Assembly (NCBI RefSeq): GCF_013201665.1
Contig: NZ_CP053840.1
Location: forward strand, 2,418,001 to 2,482,000
Source of the DNA: Arcobacter venerupis
Lineage (GTDB): Bacteria > Campylobacterota > Campylobacteria > Campylobacterales > Arcobacteraceae
Direction: 5' to 3'
Length of the DNA stretch: 64,000 nucleotides
The position numbers and the translations under genes were made by a program. A model generated the notes under the pieces. That model had not been told where the DNA came from. It worked only from the letters and a program-made list of their open reading frames with translations, and searched no databases. The stretch's first letter is position 1. Every line of letters begins with the position of its first letter. Of the stretch, positions 47,932 through 55,763 are shown piece after piece.

Positions 47932-50199
47932 ATGAGTGAGCACAAAGATTTTTTACGTACAATAGTTGACGAGGACTTAAAGTCTGGCAAATATAAAAAA
48001 ATAATTACAAGATTTCCTCCAGAACCAAATGGATTCCCACATATAGGACATGCAAAATCTATCTGCATAAATTTTGGTATTGCACGTGATTATAATGGTT
48101 ATTGTAACCTTAGAATGGATGATACTAATCCAACTACTGAAGACACAAAATATGTTGAAGCACTTAAAGATGCTGTAAAATGGCTTGGTTTTGACTGGAA
48201 TGATGATGTATATTTCACTTCTGATTATTTTCCTAAAATATATGATTATGCTGTTGAACTTGTTAAAATGGGTAAAGCATATGTTGATAGTCTTAATGAA
48301 GAAGAGATTAGAGAATACAGAGGAACTGTTAACGAAGCTGGTCGTAGAAGTATTTACGCAGAGCGTTCTATTGAAGAAAACCTTGACTTACTTGAGAGAA
48401 TGAAAAAAGGTGAGTTCAAAGAAGGTGAACATATCCTAAGAGCTAAAATAGATATGAGTGCAGCGAATATGAAAATGAGAGATCCACTTTTATATAGAAT
48501 CAGGCATGCACACCATTTTAGAACACAAGATGAATGGTGTATTTATCCTATGTATGACTTTGCACATTGTTTATCTGATTATATTGAGGGAGTTTCTCAC
48601 TCTATTTGTACACTAGAATTTGAAAATAATCGTGATATTTACGATTGGGTATTAGATACACTTAATCTTGTTCCACCAAGACCTTATCAACATGAATTTG
48701 CACGTTTAGGTATAAACTATACTGTTATGAGTAAAAGAAAACTTTTAGAACTTGTAAATGGTAACTATGTAAATGGTTGGGACGATCCTAGACTTCCAAC
48801 AATTGCTGGATATAAAAGAAGAGGTTATACACCTGAGTCTATATTAAACTTCTGTGACCAAATTGGAATTGCAAAAGCAAACTCGATGGTTGATGTTTCT
48901 CAACTTGAATTTTGTATAAGAGATGATTTAAATACAAAAGTTCCAAGAGTTATGTGTGTACTTGAGCCACTTAAAGTAACTATTGAAAATTATGAAGGAA
49001 GTGAAGAGATTGAAGCTTCATATTATCCACATGATGTACCTAAAGAGGGTTCAAGAAAAATACCTTTTTCAAAAGTGATTTATATTGAAAGAGAAGATTT
49101 TGAAGAAAATCCTCCAAAAGATTACAACCGTTTAACGCTTGAGCAACCTGTACGTTTAAGACATGCATATATCATCACTTGTAAAGAGATAATAAAAGAT
49201 GCAAATGGAAATATTGTTGAGATAAAAGCAGAATATAACCCTACTTCAAAAAGTGGTTCAGATACAAGTGGTATCAAAGTTAAAAGTGCAATCCAATGGG
49301 TTGATGCAGCACAAGCAAAAGAAATCGAAGTAAGACTATATGACAGATTATACTCTTGCGAAGCTCCTGATGGACTAGAAGATTTAAACCCTAATTCATT
49401 ACACATTATCAAAAATGCACTTGTTGAGCCAGCTGTTATCACGGATAGTGCAGATGTTAGATTCCAATTTGAAAGACAAGGGTATTTTTATGCTGACCCA
49501 ATTGATTATACAAATGAAAAACCAGTATTTAATAAAATTGTAGGATTAAAAGATTCTTGGGCTAAAAAAACAAAAGTAGTTGAAAATATAGATAAAACAG
49601 AAGTAATATCTAAACAAGAAACTAAGAATTTACAAGTTATTGGTGAAGTTGCACCTATGAGTGAAAATCAAAAAGCATTATTTGATAAATATACAAATGA
49701 ACTTAATCTAAATAGTGAAGTATCAAATATTCTTGCACGTGATGAAAAACTTTCATCATTCTATGAAGAAACATTATCAAAGCTTAATAGCCCTGTTTCA
49801 ATTGCAAATATTGTAGTAAATGAAGTAGCAAAAGAACTAAAAGAAAAACAAGCCAATGAACTAAAATTTACAGCATCTCAAATAGCTGAACTTATCAAAA
49901 TGGTAGATGATGAAATAATTTCAAATAAAATTGCAAAACAAATATTTGAAGAGATGAGTCAAACAGGAGTAAATCCTTCAAAAATAGTTGAAGATAAAGG
50001 TTTAGTTCAAATAAGTGACCCAAGCATTATTTTACCTATTATTGATGAAATCATTTCAAAAAATCCAGACAATGTAGAAAAATTCAAAGCAGGAAATACA
50101 AAACTGTTAGGCTTTTTTGTAGGACAAGTTTTAAAAGCTACGGGTGGGAAAGCAAATCCACAAGTTATTAATGAGCTTGTGGCTGAGAAGTTGAAATAA
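47932..50199 (+). CDS. glnS: Glutaminyl-tRNA synthetase fused to a YqeY/GatB-tail domain
   Basis: The start at ATG 47932 opens with MSEHKDFLRTIVDEDL, with AAAGG ten bases upstream; an earlier frame start at 47881 is not needed. The 755-residue protein has a class I GlnRS core, with HIGH-type PNGFPHIGHAKS (about residue 35), KMSKS-type VMSKRKL (about residue 265), and an anticodon-binding beta-barrel. A C-terminal region of about 190 residues (FTASQIAELIKMVDDEIISN, then FFVGQVLKATGGKANPQ) matches the YqeY/GatB C-terminal tRNA-binding domain. It charges tRNA-Gln directly. Many Campylobacterota lack GlnRS and amidate Glu-tRNA-Gln instead. Confidence 0.9.
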   Translation: MSEHKDFLRTIVDEDLKSGKYKKIITRFPPEPNGFPHIGHAKSICINFGIARDYNGYCNLRMDDTNPTTEDTKYVEALKDAVKWLGFDWNDDVYFTSDYFPKIYDYAVELVKMGKAYVDSLNEEEIREYRGTVNEAGRRSIYAERSIEENLDLLERMKKGEFKEGEHILRAKIDMSAANMKMRDPLLYRIRHAHHFRTQDEWCIYPMYDFAHCLSDYIEGVSHSICTLEFENNRDIYDWVLDTLNLVPPRPYQHEFARLGINYTVMSKRKLLELVNGNYVNGWDDPRLPTIAGYKRRGYTPESILNFCDQIGIAKANSMVDVSQLEFCIRDDLNTKVPRVMCVLEPLKVTIENYEGSEEIEASYYPHDVPKEGSRKIPFSKVIYIEREDFEENPPKDYNRLTLEQPVRLRHAYIITCKEIIKDANGNIVEIKAEYNPTSKSGSDTSGIKVKSAIQWVDAAQAKEIEVRLYDRLYSCEAPDGLEDLNPNSLHIIKNALVEPAVITDSADVRFQFERQGYFYADPIDYTNEKPVFNKIVGLKDSWAKKTKVVENIDKTEVISKQETKNLQVIGEVAPMSENQKALFDKYTNELNLNSEVSNILARDEKLSSFYEETLSKLNSPVSIANIVVNEVAKELKEKQANELKFTASQIAELIKMVDDEIISNKIAKQIFEEMSQTGVNPSKIVEDKGLVQISDPSIILPIIDEIISKNPDNVEKFKAGNTKLLGFFVGQVLKATGGKANPQVINELVAEKLK

Positions 50200-50508
50200 C
50201 ACATTAATATCAAAGACTATTTAATAATAGTCTTTGTAAAATTCCAACTAAAAAAGACTTCCTTTCCATCTTCATAAAATAAAACTAGTCTATCAGACAA
50301 AATACAATTCTTATTTTCAGTTTGGCAAAAGAATAAAACTAGGAATAATTGATTAAATATGTATTTGATTATCTACCATATGAAACTGAATTAATTTCCC
50401 TTCCTCATTAATCCTCAGATGATAATGGTCTCCATTATAAAAAACTGCCATTTTCCCATGTCTTGTAAAAATTTTATTTGTATTCTGAAAGTGATGTTCA
50501 ATTTCTTT
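50200..50508. other. Region after glnS
   Basis: This 309-bp stretch holds a hairpin after glnS (CAAAGACTAT at 50211-50220 with ATAGTCTTTG at 50227-50236) and, from 50353, the minus-strand reading frame that continues the interrupted ORF of the next entry. The 116 bp between them hold nothing recognised. Confidence 0.5.
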
Positions 50509-51165
50509 TCATATACTACTCAAGACTTGTTCAATCAATAATTTTAAATCTTTTTCTTTATAGGGGAATGGTGTTTTATCTTTAAAAATTCCAACTTGAT
50601 AATCTTTCATATGTCTCAATAGAATATGAATATATGAATCAACATCCCAATAAATTTGCCTTTTAGTATGCATTAAAATTGAAGAATCAAAAGTTTCTAT
50701 AGCACTAAATATTTCAGAAAATATTGGATTATTAATTTCATCTGAATATTTAGCAATTTTAGCTTTCTCTAATTCTTTTATAAATTTTGTAAGTTTTTCT
50801 AAATAAATAATATCTTTAATTTCCAAATAATACTTTTTATCTATTTCTGTTAAAAGATTACGATTCGCTTTAACTTTATAATAACTCCTCAACATATTTA
50901 CATTATTTTCTATACTATCTTTTGAGAAGCCAAATTCTTTTAATATACGTGAATCAATTATTCCTTTATTAAAAGCTAAGGTTATACCAATTAATTGTTC
51001 TTTTTCATACTGTATTAACTTTGTACCTCGATTGTACTTCATAATAAAGTAATTTTGAAGTAGAACATCAACGTCAATATCACTTAAATCAGTTTCTATT
51101 TCTATAATATTTGGAACTTTCTTTTCACCTGTTTCATATATTTCTATTTCTTTAAAATAAACCAA
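50353..51165 (-). pseudogene. ORF of unknown function interrupted by an in-frame TGA
   Basis: From ATG 51165 a 218-codon frame ends at TGA 50509-50511. The same frame then runs open for another 51 codons (KEIEHHFQNTNKIFTRHGKM, then AVFYNGDHYHLRINEEGKL) to TAA 50353. Both sides look protein-like, and the second part has a coherent beta pattern, so the natural gene is probably 270 residues and the stop is a recent nonsense change, a recoding site or a sequencing error. The family is not recognised; the tail loosely recalls small RNase-fold toxins. A 95-residue gene precedes it. Confidence 0.5.
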
Positions 51166-51240
51166 AAAAGATATTTTACTAATATCCCTTATATCTATTC
51201 CTTAATACTTTAGCATTTTATTTTTTTCAATAGAGATATT

Positions 51241-51528
51241 TTAAGAAGAAGGAGATTTAATGCAGATTTTATTTTCAATTATTTCTTTTGATAAATTCAA
51301 ATACATTTCTAAATTATCTAAACTTTTTTTATCATAATAAATAACACCTACTATTGAATTACCATAATTTTCAAATGATTTAGTATTATTTTTTAAATCA
51401 AACGTAGTCATATATTGATTTTTCCCAACTAATTCATATAAATCTTGATAATGAAAATTTTCTCCATATACTTCAATAGTTGGCATTCCAATAACAGTAT
51501 AGTCAATAAATTTATATTCATATATCAT
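51241..51528 (-). CDS. Small protein of unknown function
   Basis: The 95-residue product starts MIYEYKFIDYTVIGMPTIEV and holds FENYGNSIVGVIYYDKKSLD. It has no signal peptide or membrane segment. It lies 75 bp upstream of the TGA-interrupted gene in the same direction. The two could form a pair such as a toxin and its immunity or antitoxin protein, but nothing in the sequence proves this. Confidence 0.5.
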   Translation of the reverse strand: MIYEYKFIDYTVIGMPTIEVYGENFHYQDLYELVGKNQYMTTFDLKNNTKSFENYGNSIVGVIYYDKKSLDNLEMYLNLSKEIIENKICIKSPSS

Positions 51529-51770
51529 ATAACTCTCAAGATTTTAATTATTAAAATGAGTATATCTAAAACTGTTAGAATTTTAAAACACATCATTAGA
51601 ACTATCAATATAGTTTTCCTCAATAAAATCTAAAAAGATAGTTCAATGAAAATTGAAAAAATATTATGGAAGTTACCGTCCAGTAATGACTGCTATATTT
51701 TTTAGTTTGAAACGGGATTTTTCAAAAAGTGTATTTAGTAATTTGATTTATTTTTGATAAGAAATGGAAG

Positions 51771-51845
51771 TGGCTCCGGCACCAGGATTCGAACCTGGGA
51801 CCAAATGATTAACAGTCATCTACTCTACCGCTGAGCTATGCCGGA
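51771..51845 (-). tRNA. tRNA-Asn (GTT), copy 3 in transcription order
   Basis: A 75-nt minus-strand cloverleaf starts TCCGGCATAGCTCAGCGGTA and ends TGCCGGA-G-CCA. The anticodon loop CTGTTAA gives GTT. Its sequence is identical to the next two copies. Confidence 0.96.
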
Positions 51846-51877
51846 ACTTGTAAGTTTGTTTTTTGAAAATTTATAAA

Positions 51878-51952
51878 TGGCTCCGGCACCAGGATTCGAA
51901 CCTGGGACCAAATGATTAACAGTCATCTACTCTACCGCTGAGCTATGCCGGA
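51878..51952 (-). tRNA. tRNA-Asn (GTT), copy 2
   Basis: Identical in sequence to its neighbours, with a spacer of 32 bp on both sides. Same anticodon GTT. Confidence 0.96.
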
Positions 51953-51984
51953 ATCTATAAATTTAAACATTAAAAAAGAAGTTA

Positions 51985-52059
51985 TGGCTCCGGCACCAGG
52001 ATTCGAACCTGGGACCAAATGATTAACAGTCATCTACTCTACCGCTGAGCTATGCCGGA
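51985..52059 (-). tRNA. tRNA-Asn (GTT), copy 1
   Basis: First of three identical copies, 27 bp after the -10 of a consensus promoter. Same anticodon GTT. Confidence 0.96.
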
Positions 52060-52086
52060 TTTTGACTTCATCTTTAATGGGTTGGA

Positions 52087-52115
52087 ATTATAGTAAAAAA
52101 ATGCTTTAATGTCAA
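52087..52115 (-). promoter_or_regulatory. Consensus promoter of the tRNA-Asn cluster
   Basis: On the minus strand TTGACA (52115-52110), a 17-bp spacer and TATAAT (52092-52087) match the sigma-70 consensus exactly. It has the same geometry as the rRNA promoter at 40673-40701. Confidence 0.9.
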
Positions 52116-52125
52116 GGCAGAAAAA

Positions 52126-53049
52126 CTATTTCTTTAAATTTTTATAAAATTCAACTCCACTGCTATTTATAAGCGTTATTATCTTGTTTTTTATTAAGTC
52201 ATTTAAAGTCATTTTTGATTGATTATCAAACATGTTTTCTATATCTTCAGCAGTTAATGGTCTTCTTTTTAGCATTTTAATTATTTCATCTTCTGAGTAT
52301 GTTTGCATTGATTTTGGTCTATTTTTGTAAACAATATTTACATTAATATTTTTAAACTCACTAGCAACATTTTCCAAAAATTCATAAGTTACAGGTTTCA
52401 CCTCATAAGCTGGTGGTCTGTCAATTGTTCCTATATCTACTCTCTTAGGCTTAATTTGATTTATCGCTTTATTAAGCAACTCTATCTCTTCTATTTTGTC
52501 ATTTAAATCTTTTACAAATAAAATCTCTAATACTAAATCATTTTTTGTTTGTTTTGAAAAATCTATCATCGCAGGAACTATTTTTTGTGTTTCAACACTA
52601 CTATTTACCCTATCAAGTTTTTTGAAACATTTTTCACTTATACAATCAAGGGATAGTTTTACAATATCAATTTTTAAAAGAGCATCGTAAATCTCTTTTT
52701 TATATATAGTACTTCCATTTGATAAAATCAGAGTTTTTGTATTTGCTTTGATTTTATTGATTTCAGTAATCAATTCATCTAATTTGGGATATAAAGTTGG
52801 TTCACCATTTGCTGTTAGTGTTATAACATCTATTTTAGGATGCATTTCGAAGCTATTTTTAATCTCGTTAATAATATTTTCAACACTTGGATATTCATCC
52901 ATTTTATCAACTGTTTTAGCGCCTTCTAATTCACAATATAAACAATCAAAATTACACTGTTTTTTTGAAGGAGATAAATCAATACCTAAAGATATACCAA
53001 ATCTTCTTGAGGGAATTGGTCCAAAAATAATAGAATTTGAATATGACAT
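52126..53049 (-). CDS. Radical SAM protein (COG0731-type)
   Basis: The 307-residue protein starts with IIFGPIPSRRFGISLGIDLS and the cluster motif CNFDCLYCELEGA (C-x3-C-x2-C, about residues 33-40). LTANGEPTLYPKLDELI (glycine-rich SAM site) and KRVDIGTIDRPPAYEV follow, and a C-terminal helical domain ends the protein. This is the COG0731 radical SAM family, related to the wybutosine enzyme TYW1 but without its flavodoxin part. The substrate is unknown. It lies upstream of the hemE terminator but is itself transcribed away from hemE's 3' end. Confidence 0.82.
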   Translation of the reverse strand: MSYSNSIIFGPIPSRRFGISLGIDLSPSKKQCNFDCLYCELEGAKTVDKMDEYPSVENIINEIKNSFEMHPKIDVITLTANGEPTLYPKLDELITEINKIKANTKTLILSNGSTIYKKEIYDALLKIDIVKLSLDCISEKCFKKLDRVNSSVETQKIVPAMIDFSKQTKNDLVLEILFVKDLNDKIEEIELLNKAINQIKPKRVDIGTIDRPPAYEVKPVTYEFLENVASEFKNINVNIVYKNRPKSMQTYSEDEIIKMLKRRPLTAEDIENMFDNQSKMTLNDLIKNKIITLINSSGVEFYKNLKK

Positions 53050-53069
53050 GATTTTTTCTTTCTGATAGT

Positions 53070-53093
53070 ATAAGTGAGAAAATTCTCACTTAT
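53070..53093 (-). terminator. Hairpin between hemE and the radical SAM gene
   Basis: ATAAGTGAGAA and TTCTCACTTAT form a nearly perfect stem downstream of hemE. On the minus strand it is followed by a short mixed stretch, not a long T run, so termination may be partial. Confidence 0.55.
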
Positions 53094-53103
53094 GTTAGTT
53101 AGA

Positions 53104-54135
53104 TTATTTTTTACTTACTCTTTGACACTCTTTTACAAAGTGAATTGCATTTTCAACTGGAACATCTGGTAATATTCCATGTCCAAGATTAAAGATATGT
53201 CCCTCACCTTGCATTATATTTTGTAAAGCTTCAACACATTTTGTTGTTTGTTCTTTTGAATATAATCTACAAGGTTCCATATTTCCTTGAAGTACATACT
53301 TACTTCCTAGTTTTTCCTTAGCTAGTGCCATAGGAGTTCCCCAATCAACACCAAACACATCAAAGTTTCCATAAACTTTATCTAAAAATGCTGGAATTCC
53401 TTTTGGGAACATAATTACTGGAATATGAGGATATTTTTCTTTTAAATACTCTGAAATCTCAACCATATATTTCCATGAAAATTCATCATACATAGCAGGT
53501 TCAATCGCAGATGCCCAAGAATCAAAGATTTGAACCACATCAATACCTGATTGAATCTGTTTTTCCATATAAAATTTTACAACTTCAGTTACTTTTTTTA
53601 ATATCTTGTGTAAAAGTTCAGGATTTGAATACATCATCTTTTTACAAAGATTATATGTTTTTGTTCCTTGACCTTCAATCATATAAGTAGCAAGCGTCCA
53701 AGGAGCTCCTGTAAAACCAATTAAAGCTTTATCTTCTGGTAATCTTTGTTTTAAAATTTTAATTGTTTCATAAACATAAGTTAATTTATCAGCAGCAGCT
53801 TCTCCACCTAAAAGTGCATCAACATCAGCTTCAGTTACGATTGGGTCTTTAAAAATTGGACCTTCACCTTTAATAAAATCAAGGTGCATTCCCATTTCAT
53901 TTGGAACTACTAAAATATCTGAAAATAAAATTGCAGCATCAACACCTACAATATCAAGTGGTTGAATAGTAACTTCGGCTGCTAGTTCTGGATTATGACA
54001 AAGATTTAAAAAGTTTCCAGCTTGAGCTCTAACATTCATATATTCAGGAAGGTATCTTCCTGCTTGTCTCATCATCCAAACTGGTGTATATGGAGTTGGT
54101 TTTCTAAAACATGCATCAACAAAAATTTTTGACAT
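53104..54135 (-). CDS. hemE: Uroporphyrinogen decarboxylase
   Basis: The 343-residue protein has [15 protein letters not shown] (about residues 18-32, substrate-binding arginines), the [13 protein letters not shown] aspartate region and [19 protein letters not shown] and a C-terminal [14 protein letters not shown] follow. It removes four carboxyl groups from uroporphyrinogen III in haem synthesis. Its AAGGA ribosome binding site lies inside an 11-bp hairpin (54142-54166), which could limit translation. It lies downstream of asd and yqhA and may be co-transcribed. Confidence 0.96.
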   Translation of the reverse strand: MSKIFVDACFRKPTPYTPVWMMRQAGRYLPEYMNVRAQAGNFLNLCHNPELAAEVTIQPLDIVGVDAAILFSDILVVPNEMGMHLDFIKGEGPIFKDPIVTEADVDALLGGEAAADKLTYVYETIKILKQRLPEDKALIGFTGAPWTLATYMIEGQGTKTYNLCKKMMYSNPELLHKILKKVTEVVKFYMEKQIQSGIDVVQIFDSWASAIEPAMYDEFSWKYMVEISEYLKEKYPHIPVIMFPKGIPAFLDKVYGNFDVFGVDWGTPMALAKEKLGSKYVLQGNMEPCRLYSKEQTTKCVEALQNIMQGEGHIFNLGHGILPDVPVENAIHFVKECQRVSKK

Positions 54136-54141
54136 TTTTAT

Positions 54142-54170
54142 CCTTAAAATAGTCCCTATTTTAAGGGACC
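54142..54170 (-). promoter_or_regulatory. Hairpin occluding the hemE ribosome binding site, with a competing hairpin
   Basis: On the minus strand CCTTAAAATAG pairs with CTATTTTAAGG (11 bp, loop GGA), and the 3' AAGG is the hemE Shine-Dalgarno. An overlapping alternative, GGTCCC with GGGACT around an 8-base loop (54151-54170), would break that hairpin and free the site. It is not followed by a T run, so it is not a terminator. Confidence 0.45.
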
Positions 54171-54209
54171 AAAATTTATATATTTACTTTTTTAAAAGTA
54201 ACAAAAAAT

Positions 54210-54722
54210 TTAATGTTTTCCAACTTTACCTAAAAAGTAAAGTCCTACAGATAATATTCCAATTGATAATGCAAAATATAACATTTGTAATGCACCATCA
54301 TAATTTGTATGTAATACCTTTTGGAAAAAACTAACAATTAAAACCATCACAATAACTTTTGCAATTTTATCTTTTAATTGATCAAGTGAATGAATAGCTA
54401 AGATATTATTTCCAGCTTGTGTCTCTTCAGCTGCATCAATTTTTGAAATAAATAATTCATATATACCAAATGCAAAAATCAACATAACAACAGCAATTAA
54501 ATATAAATCAACTGCTCCAATAATCTTACTTACAATCTCTTCATGAAAATTTTCTGGATGTAACCCATTTAAATAAACATTTAATGTATAAACTAAAACT
54601 TCAAAAATATCTTTTGAAGCTACAACAAAAAGTATTATAGCTCCAATAAGTCCAAAAATAACTGGAAGCAAAACAAAAAGTCTTGCTTTCCACATCGCAT
54701 TTTCAAAGATTTTTTCTAACAT
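54210..54722 (-). CDS. YqhA family (UPF0114) membrane protein
   Basis: The 170-residue protein has about four membrane segments (near residues 15-40, 70-95, 115-135 and 145-165). It holds WKARLFVLLPVIFGLIGAII and the later ISKIDAAEETQAGNNILAIH, a YqhA/UPF0114 pattern. The function is unknown. The ATG overlaps the asd stop codon (TAATG), so it is co-transcribed with asd and probably translationally coupled. Confidence 0.75.
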   Translation of the reverse strand: MLEKIFENAMWKARLFVLLPVIFGLIGAIILFVVASKDIFEVLVYTLNVYLNGLHPENFHEEIVSKIIGAVDLYLIAVVMLIFAFGIYELFISKIDAAEETQAGNNILAIHSLDQLKDKIAKVIVMVLIVSFFQKVLHTNYDGALQMLYFALSIGILSVGLYFLGKVGKH

Positions 54723-55759
54723 TAGATATCATTTTCCAGATCAGCCCATTTTAGAGCGATTCTAACTGCATTTGTTGCAGCCCCTACTCTTACTTGGTCA
54801 GCAACATTAAAATAATGAATAATATTTGAAGAATAAATATCTTTTCTAATTCTTCCAACATATGTAATATCTGTATCTGTTGAAATAATTGGCATTGGAT
54901 ATTTTTTATTTGCTAAATCATCAATAACTTCTACATTTTCAAAGTTATTTAATACTTCTCTTACTTTTTCTAAATCAACATCTACACCATCATTAAATGT
55001 AACTGTAATTGATTCACTATGAGATCTTAGAACTGGAACTCTTACACAAGTTGCTGCAATTTGCATCTCTTTGTGCATAATTTTTTGAGTCTCTTTTACC
55101 ATTTTCATCTCTTCTTTAGTAAATCCATTATCCGTAGCAACGTCAATTTGAGGAATTACATTTAAAGCAATTTGATGAGGGAAAGCTTTTATTTCAGCTT
55201 CATCAAGTGTAAATGAAAAGAATGCTTGCATTTGTTTTACAAGTTCTTCCATCCCAGTTTTACCAGCACCAGAAACTGCTTGATAAGTTGATACATCAAC
55301 TCTTTTAATTCCATATAATTCATCAAGTGGTTTTAATGATAAAACCATTTGAATTGTTGAACAATTTGGATTTGCAATAATTCCTGATTCTTTCCATAAT
55401 ACTATATCTTCTGGATTTACTTCAGGTACAACTAAAGGAACTGTTGGATCCATTCTAAAGTGACTTGTATTATCAATTACAACAGCTCCTGCTTCAACTG
55501 CAAATTTTGCAAATTTTTCAGAAACACTTCCACCAGCACTAAAAAATGCAATTTCAACATCATTTTCTTCAAAACAAGTTTCAGTTAATTCTAAAACTGT
55601 AATCTCTTTATTTTTATATTCAACTTTTGAACCAGCACTTCTTGAACTAGCTAACGGTATTAATTTATTAATAGGAAAATCATACTCTTCTAAAACTCTA
55701 AATAATTCTTCCCCAACTGCACCAGTAGCTCCAACAACTGCAACATTAAACTTTCTCAT
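54722..55759 (-). CDS. asd: Aspartate-semialdehyde dehydrogenase
   Basis: The start is placed at ATG 55759 (MRKFNVAVVGATGAVGEEL), the usual N-terminus; a GTG further upstream at 55777 overlaps gyrA and lacks a spaced ribosome binding site. The 345-residue protein has the NADP-binding GATGAVGEE, catalytic cysteine in IANPNCSTIQMV (about residue 132) and a later active-site histidine in RVPVLRSHSES. It makes aspartate semialdehyde for lysine, threonine, methionine and peptidoglycan. It follows the gyrA stop by 4 bp and overlaps yqhA. Confidence 0.95.
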   Translation of the reverse strand: MRKFNVAVVGATGAVGEELFRVLEEYDFPINKLIPLASSRSAGSKVEYKNKEITVLELTETCFEENDVEIAFFSAGGSVSEKFAKFAVEAGAVVIDNTSHFRMDPTVPLVVPEVNPEDIVLWKESGIIANPNCSTIQMVLSLKPLDELYGIKRVDVSTYQAVSGAGKTGMEELVKQMQAFFSFTLDEAEIKAFPHQIALNVIPQIDVATDNGFTKEEMKMVKETQKIMHKEMQIAATCVRVPVLRSHSESITVTFNDGVDVDLEKVREVLNNFENVEVIDDLANKKYPMPIISTDTDITYVGRIRKDIYSSNIIHYFNVADQVRVGAATNAVRIALKWADLENDI

Positions 55760-55763
55760 CTTT

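Noticed and set aside
51661-52059. Repeats resembling a short array (three near-identical units)
   Set aside because: The repeats are tRNA-Asn genes, not CRISPR repeats; the unit is 75 nt and folds as a cloverleaf.
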